Source: an uncultured Acinetobacter sp.
GTDB lineage: Bacteria > Pseudomonadota > Gammaproteobacteria > Pseudomonadales > Moraxellaceae
Length of the DNA: 36,791 nucleotides
Direction: 5' to 3'
Assembly (NCBI RefSeq): GCF_947624825.1
Contig: NZ_CANQLZ010000027.1
Span: 1-36,791 of the forward strand
The notes under the pieces are model-generated. The model saw only the letters and a program-made list of their open reading frames with translations. It searched no databases and had not been told where the DNA came from. The translations under genes were made by a program, and so were the position numbers. Of this stretch, positions 1-9,324 are shown in pieces; position 1 is the stretch's first letter; every line of letters begins with the position of its first letter.

Positions 1-188
1 GAAACAATTCGAGGCATGTGTGAACATCTGTTAACTAAAAAAACTTTTTCGCATGATTAGTTATTTTTGTCAACTTAGAAAACGAGTTTTTCCAGAGCCA
101 TTTTCCCCCGTAATTACTAAATTTCTTTCTTTTAGCTCAATTTTCTTACTTTCATAATATAAAAAACTAATTTTGCTCATAATAAAAT

Positions 189-212
189 AAAGGGCTGAAT
201 AATCAGCCCTTT
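189..212 (-). terminator. intrinsic terminator of valS
   Basis: A 10-bp perfect stem (AAAGGGCTGA paired with TCAGCCCTTT) with an ATAA loop lies about 30 bases past the valS stop. Read on the minus strand it is followed by a T-rich tract (ATTTTATT). Bases 1-188 to its left are AT-rich and hold no gene I can support. Confidence 0.85.
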
Positions 213-243
213 ATACTACAAATTTGGTTAAATTAACAACACA

Positions 244-3138
244 TTAAAGCGCTGCAATTTGCTCCATATTCGCTTTAATCTTCGCTAACTGGTCAGCAAA
301 CTCAGCAAGTTTCACTTTCTCGCCTTCAACCACAGCCGCAGGTGCTTTTGCCACAAAACCTTCATTACCAAGTTTAGTTGCAATTTGGTCATGCTGTTTT
401 TGAACCTTGTCTAAGTCTTTTTGCAAACGCCCCAATTCCGCTTTCGGGTCAATTAAACCTTTCATTGGCACAAATACAGACACATGACCCACTACAGAAG
501 ACGATGACAATGGTGGTTGTTCATCTGTGCCTAAGAAGGTAATGCTCTCAACTTTAGCCAATGCTTTAAACAACGCTTCAATACGGGTGATTTGGGCTTT
601 TTCTGCATCGGTGGTGTTTTGTAATAACACAGGCAATAAACGTGCATTACCTAAGCCCATCTCACCACGGATATTACGTACCGCACCAATTAAACCTTGT
701 AACCATTGCATATCTGCTTCGGCTTGGTCATTTAAGAAAGCGTCATCTACAGTTGGGTATTGCGCCAACATAATGGTTTCGCCACTCATGCCAAGTTTTG
801 GCGCAAGGGTTTGCCAAATTTCTTCGGTTAAATACGGCATTAACGGATGCGCAAGGCGTAACGATGCTTCCATCACTGACAGAAGAACACGACGTACTTC
901 AGCTTTACGCTCTTCCGATACGTTTTCGTCATTTAATACAGGTTTAGTCAGCTCGACATACCAATCGCAGTATTCATTCCAAATAAATTCGTAAATGGCT
1001 TGTGCGGCTAAATCTAAACGGTAAGTTGCAAAGGCAGTTTGTACCGCAGCCGTGGCTTTTTGTAGACGGCTCACGATCCATTGTTCAGGCAATTCCCAAA
1101 GATCAGGACGTGCAGTTTGACCGACCGTTTGACCTTCCACGTTCATCATCACAAAACGCGTACCGTTCCAAATCTTGTTGGCAAAGTTACGGTAACCTTC
1201 CACACGCTTCATATCAAATTTGATATCACGACCAGTGTTGGCCAGCGCACAGAATGTGAAACGAACTGCATCGGTACCGTAAGCTTGAATCCCTTCAGGG
1301 AATTCTTTACGGGTTGATTTTTCAATCTTAGATGCTTGTTTCGGGTTCATTAAACCTGTGGTACGTTTTTGTACCAACGTTTCTAAATCTACACCGTCAA
1401 TCAAATCTAACGGGTCAAGTACGTTACCTTTAGATTTAGACATCTTCTGACCTTCGCCATCACGTACCAAACCATGTACGTATACCGTTTTAAAAGGCAC
1501 TTGTGGCGTACCATCTTCATTTTTCATGAAGTGCATGGTCATCATGATCATGCGGGCAACCCAGAAGAAAATGATGTCAAAACCAGTAACAAGAACGTCA
1601 GTTGGGTGGAAAGTATTTAAGAAGTAGTTGTCTTTATCTTTGGCAGCGTCACCTGTCCAACCTAAAGTTGAGAATGTCCAAAGACCTGACGAGAACCATG
1701 TATCCAATACATCTTCATCTTGATCGAGTTGAACATCGGCAGGGATGTTGTTTTTGCTACGTACTTCAGCTTCGTCACGACCCACATAAACATTGCCGTT
1801 TGCATCGTACCAAGCCGGAATACGGTGACCCCACCACAATTGACGCGAAATACACCAGTCTTGAATGTTATTCATCCAAGCCATATACATATTGCTGTAC
1901 TGTTCAGGCACAAACTTAATACGACCGTCTTGAACTGCATCAATGGCAGGTTTGGCAAGCGGTGCAATTTTTACATACCATTGGTCTGTAAGAAGTGGCT
2001 CAACGATTACACCCGAACGGTCACCGCGAGGTGGTTTCAATGTGTACGGTTGAATTTGGTCTAACCAGCCTTCAGATTCAGCTTGTTCTACTAATTTTTT
2101 ACGTGCTTCAAAACGCTCTAAACCAACATAGTCCGCAGGTGCAGGAATCGTTTTAGAAATTTGCTCGCCCGCTTTTGCAATGTATTCAAACTCAGCAAGC
2201 ACTTCAGCATTTTTGTTGAAGATGTTGATGATTGGCAATTCGCAACGTTTACCCACTTCATAGTCGTTGAAGTCATGCGCAGGGGTGATTTTTACACAGC
2301 CTGTACCAAATTCTTTGTCTACATATTCGTCTTTAACGATTGGAACAGCACGACCTGTAATTGGTAGGATGATGTTTTGACCGACCAAATGTGCATAGCG
2401 TTCATCATCAAGTGCAACAGCAACAGCGGTATCACCTAACAATGTTTCAGGACGCGTGGTGGCGACAACAATGTGATCTTTACCATCGTGGGTACGCAGT
2501 GCTTTATCTTCAAAGAAGTATTTAAAGTGCCACAGTGAACCTTGTTCTTCTTTATCTGACTCAACTTCTAAATCAGACAAAGCTGTTTGTAATTTAGGAT
2601 CCCAGTTTACGAGGCGTTTACCACGATAGATCAAACCATCTTCGTGTAGTTTTACAAACACTTCTTTTACCGCGTTTGATAAACCGTCATCCATGGTAAA
2701 GCGTTCACGTGACCAATCTACAGATGAGCCTAAACGACGGATTTGGTTGGTAATGTTACCGCCTGATTGTTCTTTCCATTCCCAGACTTTTTCAATGAAT
2801 TTTTCACGACCTAAATCATGACGGCTGACACCTTGTGCGCCCAATTGACGCTCAACCACCATTTGCGTTGCAATACCTGCGTGGTCGGTTCCCGGTTGCC
2901 ATAGGGTATTTTTACCCGACATACGGTTAAAGCGAGTGAGGGCATCCATAATGGCATTGTTAAAGCCATGACCCATGTGCAAGTTACCCGTGACGTTTGG
3001 TGGCGGAATCATGATACAAAAAGACTCGCCTTTTTCAGACGGCTTAAAGTAACCACGCTCTTCCCAAGTTTGGTACCATTTTTTCTCGATCTCAGTCGGA
3101 TCGTATGTTGTCGCGATATTTTGCGCTGAATCAGTCAT
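244..3138 (-). CDS. valS: valyl-tRNA synthetase (ValRS)
   Basis: This cytoplasmic class Ia synthetase charges tRNA-Val with valine and edits mischarged threonine. The 964-aa length is normal for bacterial ValRS. The HIGH-type motif appears as HMGH at residues 54-57 after the PPPNVTGNL signature. The KMSKS loop is at residues 565-569. The editing domain ([13 protein letters not shown]) lies between them. A C-terminal coiled-coil arm (roughly residues 890-964, [14 protein letters not shown]) is present, as expected for this family. The start is the ATG at 3138; no strong SD is visible before it. The gene is monocistronic: it has its own terminator and is divergent from the next gene. Identity is very secure. 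Confidence 0.98.
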   Translation of the reverse strand: MTDSAQNIATTYDPTEIEKKWYQTWEERGYFKPSEKGESFCIMIPPPNVTGNLHMGHGFNNAIMDALTRFNRMSGKNTLWQPGTDHAGIATQMVVERQLGAQGVSRHDLGREKFIEKVWEWKEQSGGNITNQIRRLGSSVDWSRERFTMDDGLSNAVKEVFVKLHEDGLIYRGKRLVNWDPKLQTALSDLEVESDKEEQGSLWHFKYFFEDKALRTHDGKDHIVVATTRPETLLGDTAVAVALDDERYAHLVGQNIILPITGRAVPIVKDEYVDKEFGTGCVKITPAHDFNDYEVGKRCELPIINIFNKNAEVLAEFEYIAKAGEQISKTIPAPADYVGLERFEARKKLVEQAESEGWLDQIQPYTLKPPRGDRSGVIVEPLLTDQWYVKIAPLAKPAIDAVQDGRIKFVPEQYSNMYMAWMNNIQDWCISRQLWWGHRIPAWYDANGNVYVGRDEAEVRSKNNIPADVQLDQDEDVLDTWFSSGLWTFSTLGWTGDAAKDKDNYFLNTFHPTDVLVTGFDIIFFWVARMIMMTMHFMKNEDGTPQVPFKTVYVHGLVRDGEGQKMSKSKGNVLDPLDLIDGVDLETLVQKRTTGLMNPKQASKIEKSTRKEFPEGIQAYGTDAVRFTFCALANTGRDIKFDMKRVEGYRNFANKIWNGTRFVMMNVEGQTVGQTARPDLWELPEQWIVSRLQKATAAVQTAFATYRLDLAAQAIYEFIWNEYCDWYVELTKPVLNDENVSEERKAEVRRVLLSVMEASLRLAHPLMPYLTEEIWQTLAPKLGMSGETIMLAQYPTVDDAFLNDQAEADMQWLQGLIGAVRNIRGEMGLGNARLLPVLLQNTTDAEKAQITRIEALFKALAKVESITFLGTDEQPPLSSSSVVGHVSVFVPMKGLIDPKAELGRLQKDLDKVQKQHDQIATKLGNEGFVAKAPAAVVEGEKVKLAEFADQLAKIKANMEQIAAL

Positions 3139-3229
3139 AGTTCGAACAGTTCAAAAGTGGATAAAAATTGTAGCCATTGTAGCAAAAAATCTGCACATGC
3201 GGCATGCAGCAAAATCAAAGTTTATGCAA

Positions 3230-3258
3230 TTGGTTTATCGAAAAACTTCGCCTATGCT
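3230..3258 (+). promoter_or_regulatory. candidate sigma-70 promoter for the 217-aa gene
   Basis: TTGGTT (3230-3235), a 17-bp spacer, then TATGCT (3253-3258). The predicted start of transcription is about 40 bases upstream of the ATG at 3304. The -35 is a weak match, so this is tentative. Confidence 0.35.
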
Positions 3259-3303
3259 TGAAGCCAAGTTCTCCACACAACAACAAGCAATACGAGGCAA
3301 TTT

Positions 3304-3957
3304 ATGGATGAGTTAGTGCAATTGAATGTGCAGCCTGTCACCTATCGACGTTTTTTAGAATTACAACAACTATTAAAACAATCAAAAAGCGACAATTTGG
3401 CTCAAGCGGTGGGGGAGAATTTAGCCGAGATTGCTTGTCAGGTGGTGGAGCAAGTGTTTGGGTTTTTAAGTCAAATTTCAGCTAATCAACAGCAATTTGA
3501 ATCTGAACATACCGTCGAGCAGATTAAGGCAAGCATTGCTAAACATTTGCCATGGTCTATGCAACTGCTTAACCATGAACGCTTAAGCTCTTTAATCGAT
3601 GATTTAGGGCAGATGATGTCATTTACTGACGGGAAAATTTGGCTTAAATATCCAATTTCGTCACATTTAGCCAGACAATTGCGTGGGTACAGCCAACACT
3701 TACATTCATCTCAAGAGATCGTGCAAGCCTTTGGTCTGATTGTAGATATTATTGACCAAGGGGTAACGCAATTGGTCCGTAATCCAAAGAAAAAATTAAA
3801 GTTTAACTTTATGGTGGATAAAAGCTTGGCAGGCGTGATTGGACTCACTACACAATTAGGTTATAAGCGTTTAGAAAAAATGGGGAAACAACTTAACCCT
3901 GAGCAAGCCCAAGCTTATTTACAGCATTTTTTACAATTTATTCCGCAAAAAAATTAA
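3304..3957 (+). CDS. conserved hypothetical protein, 217 aa
   Basis: I do not recognise a named family. The protein is soluble and largely helical by composition, rich in Gln and Leu, with no signal peptide and no membrane segment. Its C-terminal part carries a basic patch (RNPKKKLK) followed by a hydrophobic glycine-containing stretch (SLAGVIGLTTQLGY). The ATG at 3304 has a good SD (GAGG, 6 bases upstream), so this is a real gene rather than a shadow. It is followed 10 bases later by the SDR gene on the same strand, and the two are probably co-transcribed. I infer a housekeeping-type accessory protein restricted to close relatives; function unknown. Confidence 0.8.
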   Translation: MDELVQLNVQPVTYRRFLELQQLLKQSKSDNLAQAVGENLAEIACQVVEQVFGFLSQISANQQQFESEHTVEQIKASIAKHLPWSMQLLNHERLSSLIDDLGQMMSFTDGKIWLKYPISSHLARQLRGYSQHLHSSQEIVQAFGLIVDIIDQGVTQLVRNPKKKLKFNFMVDKSLAGVIGLTTQLGYKRLEKMGKQLNPEQAQAYLQHFLQFIPQKN

Positions 3958-3967
3958 GGATCAAATT

Positions 3968-4774
3968 ATGACAGCACAACAGTGTTTTGCGCATAAAGTG
4001 GTGTGGATTACCGGTGCTTCATCCGGTTTAGGTGAGGCACTGGCCAAAGCCTTTGCCGAGCAAGATGCACAAGTCATTTTAACTGCACGCCGTGGGGAAG
4101 TCTTAGAACAAGTACGGCAAAGTTTAAAACATCCCGAGCGTCATTTGGTGATGAGCGCTGATGTGACCAATGAATCCCAAATGCGACACGCTTATGCTGA
4201 AGTACTGCAACATAAAGGGCGTATTGATCTATTAATTAATAATGCCGGTTTAAGCCAACGCGCCTTAATTACCGATACCACGATGCATACCGAACGCGCC
4301 ATTATGGAAGTGGATTATTTTTCGCAGGTGTTTTTAACCAAAACCGTATTACCGACCTTTTTGCAGCAAAAAACTGGACGTATTGTGTTTATATCCAGTG
4401 TGGCAGGCTTATTGGGGACGCAGTATCGCGCCACGTATTCGGCGGCTAAAGCTGCAATTCATATGTGGGCCAACAGCTTACGTGCTGAAGTGGCAGAACA
4501 TGGGGTTAAAGTGTCGGTGGTGTTTCCGGGCTTTGTGAAAACCAATGTGTCATTTAATGCGTTAAATGGCGAAGGTCAACCACAAGGTTATCAAGACACT
4601 GCCATCGAAAATGGGCTAAATGCAGATGAATTTGCCCAAGTGGTGTTAAAAGCCTTGGCAGAGGGGCAAGAGTATGTGGTGGTGGGAGGCTTGAAAGAAA
4701 AGTTGGGTGTGTGGGTATCGCGTTTATCGCCGCACATTTTATATAAAATGATTCGCAATATTAAAGTCAAATAA
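3968..4774 (+). CDS. short-chain dehydrogenase/reductase (SDR family)
   Basis: This is an NAD(P)-dependent oxidoreductase of the classical SDR fold, 268 aa. The cofactor-binding TGASSGLG motif is at residues 15-22. Asp65-Val66 (the adenine-ring contact) and NNAG at 91-94 follow. The catalytic set is Ser143/Ser144, Tyr157 and Lys161 in YSAAK. Arg41-Arg42 after the second strand suggests NADP(H) preference (inference). Overall it resembles the DHRS7-like subgroup of fatty-acyl/steroid-type SDRs, but the substrate cannot be read from sequence. It sits 10 bases after the 217-aa gene and ends only 3 bases from the stop of the convergent diguanylate cyclase gene, with no terminator between them. 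Confidence 0.9.
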   Translation: MTAQQCFAHKVVWITGASSGLGEALAKAFAEQDAQVILTARRGEVLEQVRQSLKHPERHLVMSADVTNESQMRHAYAEVLQHKGRIDLLINNAGLSQRALITDTTMHTERAIMEVDYFSQVFLTKTVLPTFLQQKTGRIVFISSVAGLLGTQYRATYSAAKAAIHMWANSLRAEVAEHGVKVSVVFPGFVKTNVSFNALNGEGQPQGYQDTAIENGLNADEFAQVVLKALAEGQEYVVVGGLKEKLGVWVSRLSPHILYKMIRNIKVK

Positions 4775-4777
4775 GAT

Positions 4778-5944
4778 TTAACGAGTGCCTTCCATATAGC
4801 GAAATTCGCTATATTGCACTTGATTGCGCCCCATTTTTTTCGCATCGTACAGCAGTTGGTCAGCATCTAACAATGCTGCATCTACTTGCTGGGCTTGGGT
4901 AAAAAAACTCATGCCAATACTCACTGACAAGTGGATGCTTTGACCTTGATATAAAATTGGCGTGTACGCAATGCTGTGGCGAATCCGCTCGGCAATGGCA
5001 TACGCCTCTTGTTGGGCAAGATTTTCTAATATAATGACAAACTCTTCGCCCCCAATGCGAGAAACTTTGTCTTGGCTACGCATGCTGTTTTGCAAAATAC
5101 GACTGACGTGTTGCAATGCTAAATCACCCAAATGATGGCCATATTGGTCATTAATCTTTTTAAAGTAATCTAAATCAGCCATTAAAATGGCATGTTGTTG
5201 GGTAGAAGGCGGTTTGATTTTGGTGATATAAAGACGAAAACCGCGTCGATTGAGTAGTCCTGTAAGCGGATCTAAAATATGCTCCCGTTTGAGCTTATTC
5301 ATCGAGTCAACAATTGAACTTGCGATAAATAAACTAAAAAACACCAAATGAATCAGCATAATAAAAAATTGAGTGACGGCCCATAACCACGTGTGTTGCG
5401 TAATATAGGTTTCATTTAAGCTCACAGATAAAATGTAAGTACCGCGTAACAGCACCACACCTAGCATCAGATAAGTACAATTTTTAAGATAAGTATCCAC
5501 TTTAAAGCGCGTTTTAGCGGCTAAAAATAATCGAGGACGATGCAGGTAAATGAGAATGGTGGTGACAGACACCATTAAAATACGCAAGCTTTCTTCAACA
5601 TGAACTTGTGAGAAAAAATAAACACCGCCGATCCCAAGGAACATCCAAGTGACACAGCGTTGCCAAGAAAAGGCGATATGTAAACGTGCGTATAAGGCTT
5701 TGGCATGCCAGATACAGGCACTAAAATAAATGAGGGCTAAGCCACTTGCAAAGTTGGTCAGAAATTGGGCCGATAAACTGCTATTGAGTAAAGTTGTGAT
5801 CCCCATTAAAAACAAAGCGATTGCATAGCTCACCACACACTGCTCTAATTTTTTTTGATAGGCGATACAAAATGTGGTGAGGCTCAAGCACAACACTAAA
5901 CAGGGGATAATTAAACTATAAATGTTTAGCGTGTTGATCATCAT
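4778..5944 (-). CDS. membrane diguanylate cyclase (GGDEF domain)
   Basis: The protein makes cyclic di-GMP from two GTP. Of 388 aa, the N-terminal ~215 residues form about six hydrophobic segments that do not match a MASE domain I can name. They are followed by a GGDEF domain (from about residue 220, LDPLTGLLNRRGF). The active-site signature is GGEEF at 298-302. An allosteric inhibitory I-site RxxD is present at 289-292 (RSQD), correctly spaced before it, so product feedback inhibition is expected. No EAL or HD-GYP domain is present. The start is ATG at 5944 with an alternative ATG one codon later. Convergent with the SDR gene. The sensed signal is unknown. Confidence 0.93.
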   Translation of the reverse strand: MMINTLNIYSLIIPCLVLCLSLTTFCIAYQKKLEQCVVSYAIALFLMGITTLLNSSLSAQFLTNFASGLALIYFSACIWHAKALYARLHIAFSWQRCVTWMFLGIGGVYFFSQVHVEESLRILMVSVTTILIYLHRPRLFLAAKTRFKVDTYLKNCTYLMLGVVLLRGTYILSVSLNETYITQHTWLWAVTQFFIMLIHLVFFSLFIASSIVDSMNKLKREHILDPLTGLLNRRGFRLYITKIKPPSTQQHAILMADLDYFKKINDQYGHHLGDLALQHVSRILQNSMRSQDKVSRIGGEEFVIILENLAQQEAYAIAERIRHSIAYTPILYQGQSIHLSVSIGMSFFTQAQQVDAALLDADQLLYDAKKMGRNQVQYSEFRYMEGTR

Positions 5945-6133
5945 GCAAGGCTATACAGCGATTTAAAAAACGATTTTAGCATTGAAGAGGCTTGAAAAGA
6001 ATGCTGTTGCAACGTTGCTTAGAATCTCATGTATAAGACAATTCAACTGGTATTCATACATGCATCAATTTTGTGAAATACAATGCAGCCACTTTGGTGT
6101 CATAGCATTGTTCAAAATAATGAAAACAGCGCT

Positions 6134-6583
6134 TTAGTCATGCGCTTGTGAGACGCCAATGGCTGTGCCATAGGCAAACACTTCAACCATACTGCCTTGC
6201 ATGCCCATTTCAGTGGTGCTTAAACGCAAGCCCATAATATGCGTAGCGCCGGCTTTTTCGGCTTGTAATTTTAAGCGCACCACTGCTTCACGTCGGGCGC
6301 GTTCTAAAATGCTTTCATAGCTATATAAGCGTCCGCCAAAAAAGTTTTGGATACTGGCTAAGACAAACTTAAAATAATCATGCGAGATCACCACATTACT
6401 ACTGACCAATTGTCCGGGTTGATCGGTGGTGAGCATGCGTTGATTGTCGGTGGTGATGTAGGCTAAGCGTGCTTCATTGACCTCAAGTTCGGCCAAATGT
6501 TTGCGTTCATTATAGCGACCAAAGGCAAAACCTACGCTAAACAACACCACAAATACTGCCAATTGAAACAACAGGTTTTCCAT
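6134..6583 (-). CDS. membrane-anchored YbjQ/UPF0145 family protein
   Basis: The protein has 149 aa. Residues 1-22 form one hydrophobic helix, then comes a charged linker and a YbjQ-type domain from about residue 60 to the end. The domain shows the family pattern of an FGGRLYSY segment, an ARREAV helix and a C-terminal VFAYGTAI strand. YbjQ proteins have been described as putative heavy-metal-binding and form ring oligomers, but their role is not settled. It begins 3 bases after the stop of a second YbjQ gene upstream, so the two are almost certainly co-translated. Downstream (5945-6133) I see no gene and no clear terminator. Confidence 0.85.
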   Translation of the reverse strand: MENLLFQLAVFVVLFSVGFAFGRYNERKHLAELEVNEARLAYITTDNQRMLTTDQPGQLVSSNVVISHDYFKFVLASIQNFFGGRLYSYESILERARREAVVRLKLQAEKAGATHIMGLRLSTTEMGMQGSMVEVFAYGTAIGVSQAHD

Positions 6584-6586
6584 GAT

Positions 6587-6937
6587 TTAGCTCGCAAATG
6601 GATCAGGCAGTTTAGGCACAATTGGCTCAACCACAACAGCTGTACCATAGACAAATAACTCGGACGCACCTTGGGCAATATTGGAGGTTGAAAAACGAAT
6701 CCCAATCACAGCATTGGCACCTAAGCTTTGTGCTTTAGCAATCATACGCTCCATCGCTTCTTGACGTGATTCTTCAAGCAGCTCGGTATAGGCGGTCAGC
6801 TCACCCCCAACAATATTTTTTAATCCTGCCAATAAATCACGTCCCACATGTTTACTACGCACGGTGCTGCCATACACCACATCTATTTGGCGCTGAACAC
6901 GGTAGCCGGGCATTGACTCTAAATTACTTAACAACAT
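6587..6937 (-). CDS. YbjQ/UPF0145 family protein (soluble)
   Basis: This 116-aa protein is essentially only the YbjQ domain. It starts with the family-typical MPGYRVQ region, has GGELTAYTELLEESRQEAMERM in the middle, and ends with the GANAVIGIRFSTS and ELFVYGTAVVV strands. There is no signal peptide. It is first in a two-gene unit with the membrane-anchored paralogue 3 bases downstream. The pair could form mixed oligomers tethered to the inner membrane (inference). Confidence 0.88.
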   Translation of the reverse strand: MLLSNLESMPGYRVQRQIDVVYGSTVRSKHVGRDLLAGLKNIVGGELTAYTELLEESRQEAMERMIAKAQSLGANAVIGIRFSTSNIAQGASELFVYGTAVVVEPIVPKLPDPFAS

Positions 6938-6971
6938 GATACAGTTCCATTTTTATAAAAATTTAAGAATT

Positions 6972-7745
6972 TTATTGGTAAATCTCTTCGCTTGATTCAG
7001 GCAATTGTGGCAGATATTGTGCCAAAATTTTGTCTTTTAACGCCCAATAAGGCAACTTGAGTTCACTGATGCCTTCAGCATAAGAGGCAAGTTCATACAC
7101 AGGATAAACAAACACTAAACCGCTTGCACCAAAATAAAAATTATTGCTCAGTTCAAAGTCTTTAAGCGCAATATGACGTTGCTCGAGCCATTCACTATTG
7201 TAGTCAAACAATTCTGCTTTTAAGGCTTCTTTTTGTGCAGGAACAACAATGTCATTGAGAGTTAAGCGTTGTTTTTGCTTTAAATCAAACACCACATAAT
7301 CGACATGGTGCATACCGTGTGCGGCACCTGCAGGGAAATAATCGCTAAAATATTCAAAGGTTGCTAGCTGATAATGCTGTGACACATAACGTACCGAAGC
7401 GGTGCTGTAGTTGGTTGAGGGCAATTCAGGATCGAGGGTGACCTCTGGTAAAGGGGCTGGGTCAAAGGCTTCTTTGTGTTCTTGTTTTAAGCGCTCATGA
7501 AAGTATTGATCAATCCAAGGCACATTGGTTTTAATGCTTTGTAGATGGTATTTGGTACAGCTTGCCGACTCTTCAGGTGTTTCTAAATGACAAACTTGAT
7601 CTTTGCTTAAGCTCACAGGTGTGGTTTGAGCTTGAATTAAAGGAATAGTATTGGTGCTTGTTGTGGTGTCTGTGCTTTGAGATTGGGGTTGACATGCGGT
7701 TAAAACCAAACCTGTTGTCAGCACTAAAAGCATGGATTTTTTCAT
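6972..7745 (-). CDS. lipoprotein with DUF3298/RsiV-like domain
   Basis: From the ATG at 7745 the product is 257 aa and begins with a lipoprotein signal ending in the lipobox LTAC (Cys18). A longer frame runs upstream to 7841, but that extension overlaps the adeK terminator and would spoil the signal peptide, so I reject it. The mature protein resembles the DUF3298/RsiV C-terminal domain: conserved YxxxF strands, an acidic LTLNDIV segment, then NNFYF and VYPVYELASYAEG near the end. It is clearly paralogous to the lipoprotein at 19552-20307. Role unknown; the fold is found in cell-envelope and anti-sigma proteins. A promoter with -10 TATACT at 7785-7790 (minus strand) fits this start. Confidence 0.82.
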   Translation of the reverse strand: MKKSMLLVLTTGLVLTACQPQSQSTDTTTSTNTIPLIQAQTTPVSLSKDQVCHLETPEESASCTKYHLQSIKTNVPWIDQYFHERLKQEHKEAFDPAPLPEVTLDPELPSTNYSTASVRYVSQHYQLATFEYFSDYFPAGAAHGMHHVDYVVFDLKQKQRLTLNDIVVPAQKEALKAELFDYNSEWLEQRHIALKDFELSNNFYFGASGLVFVYPVYELASYAEGISELKLPYWALKDKILAQYLPQLPESSEEIYQ

Positions 7746-7784
7746 GGTAATACGTCTAATAATCAAGTGAATATCAATACATGC

Positions 7785-7814
7785 AGTATACCTAAAATAC
7801 AAAGTATGCTTGAA
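7785..7814 (-). promoter_or_regulatory. candidate promoter for the 7745 lipoprotein gene
   Basis: On the minus strand, TATACT (7785-7790) is preceded by an 18-base spacer and a weak -35 TTCAAG. The predicted transcript starts about 35 bases upstream of the ATG at 7745, supporting the shorter start. Confidence 0.4.
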
Positions 7815-7826
7815 ATATTGTGGCAT

Positions 7827-7857
7827 AAAAAAAGCCCACACAAGGTGAGCTTTTTTT
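7827..7857 (-). terminator. intrinsic terminator of the pap2-adeIJK transcript
   Basis: Stem AGCCCA (7833-7838) pairs with TGAGCT (7846-7851), including one G-U pair, flanked by A and T runs. Reading minus, it lies just past the adeK stop and is followed by a run of T. Confidence 0.8.
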
Positions 7858-7866
7858 TAAAGTTGT

Positions 7867-9324
7867 TTAGTTTTTAGCTTCAGTTGCTCGTTCAGCCGAT
7901 GAAGTTGGCGCGATAATTTGATCGCTTGAATAGGTTTTTAAACCACCACCTAAGGTTTTATACAATTCAACTTGGTTGTTTAAGTTGGCTTGCTCTAACA
8001 ATAATAAACCTTGTTGCGCGCTGTAGTTGGTACGTTGCGCATCTAGCACAGTTAAGTAACCATCAATCCCTGCACGGAAACGTGCTTGCGAAAGTTGATA
8101 GGTTTTACTGGTGGCTTCAACCAAACGGCGTTGTGCTGCCAAACGCTCGCCAATATTTTGGCGGACTGCTAAGGCATCATTTACTTCACGAAATGCAGTT
8201 TGAATGGATTTTTCATAATCCGAGACTGCAATTTGCTGATCAGTTTCTGAAATCTTAATGTTAGCTTTACGCGTGCCCCAATCCCAAAGTGGGATGTCAA
8301 GGCTTGGACCAAATGACCATACAAATGAACCTGATTTAAATAAATCATCAAGTTCGCGTGAGCCGTAACCTGCCGAACCCGTTAAGCTAATGGTCGGGAA
8401 CATACGCGCTTTGGCTGCGGCAATATTGGCACCTGCAGCAGATAAACGATACTCTGCCGCACGAATATCCGGACGGTTATTGAGTAAATCACTTGGTAAA
8501 CCTGAAGCTAAACGCTCGGTAGCAGTAACACGTATCACACGTTGATTAGGCAATAAGTTACTTGGCACATTTTCACCCACCAACAAGTTCAACAAGTTTT
8601 TCGCTTGTGTCACTTGAGTTTTATATTGCGCCACATCATTACGTGCAGTTTCAACTGAAATTTGTGCCTGACGTACTGGCACTTCGCTGTCGATTCCAAC
8701 ATCAAAACGCTTTTTGTTCAGGTTATATGCTTCAAGCTGTGATTTTAGGGTTTGTTCCGCGAGGCTTAAATTGGCAGAGGCAAAAGAATGACTCAGCCAC
8801 GCTTGCGCCACTTGACCCACCAACGCAATTTGAGTGGCATCACGCGCACTTGCTGTTGCCAAATAAGTATCCAGTGCATTGTCTTTTAAGCTGCGCACGC
8901 GACCCCAAAAATCAAGCTCGTAGGCTGTGACCCCTAAACCCACATTGTAGCTGGTCATGGGTTTGCCATTGGCAACGGTATCTTGACGCAATACACTACC
9001 GCTAACACCAATGCTTGGCAGTTGGTTGTTTTCAGTGATTTGATAAGTTTGCTGGGCACGTTGGATATTGAGTGCTGCAATACGTAGATCACGGTTATTG
9101 TTTAAAGCTAAGTCAATGACTTGTGCCAAACGCGGGTCGGCAAAGAAATCTTTATAGCCTTGCTCAGCAATGGATGGACCGCTTGCAGGTGCAACATAGC
9201 TGCTTGCCAAAGTGGTGGTTTGCACTTGTGGTTCTGGGTTACGCATGCTTTGACACGCGGTCAAAGCAAGCGCTAATGCAGACAAGGCAATACCACGGCC
9301 GGTAATAGACCATAGAGTGTGCAT
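7867..9324 (-). CDS. adeK: outer-membrane channel of RND efflux pump (AdeK/OprM type)
   Basis: This TolC-family outer membrane factor carries drugs from the RND pump to the outside. It has 485 aa and a lipoprotein signal with lipobox LTAC (Cys24), as in OprM-type channels. Two repeated helical-barrel halves are visible: the GLGVTAYELDFWGRVRSLKDN segment and its repeat FGPSLDIPLWDWGTRKANI. The RPDIRAAEYRL signature sits between them. The start ATG overlaps the last base of the pump gene's stop (TAATG), so the two are translationally coupled. It closes the operon, followed by an intrinsic terminator. Naming as AdeK rests on resemblance to the Acinetobacter AdeIJK set and gene order. Confidence 0.92.
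   Translation of the reverse strand: MHTLWSITGRGIALSALALALTACQSMRNPEPQVQTTTLASSYVAPASGPSIAEQGYKDFFADPRLAQVIDLALNNNRDLRIAALNIQRAQQTYQITENNQLPSIGVSGSVLRQDTVANGKPMTSYNVGLGVTAYELDFWGRVRSLKDNALDTYLATASARDATQIALVGQVAQAWLSHSFASANLSLAEQTLKSQLEAYNLNKKRFDVGIDSEVPVRQAQISVETARNDVAQYKTQVTQAKNLLNLLVGENVPSNLLPNQRVIRVTATERLASGLPSDLLNNRPDIRAAEYRLSAAGANIAAAKARMFPTISLTGSAGYGSRELDDLFKSGSFVWSFGPSLDIPLWDWGTRKANIKISETDQQIAVSDYEKSIQTAFREVNDALAVRQNIGERLAAQRRLVEATSKTYQLSQARFRAGIDGYLTVLDAQRTNYSAQQGLLLLEQANLNNQVELYKTLGGGLKTYSSDQIIAPTSSAERATEAKN

Noticed and set aside
7746..7841. Longer form of the DUF3298 lipoprotein starting at 7841
   Set aside because: It would begin inside the adeK terminator and bury the lipoprotein signal behind 32 residues.
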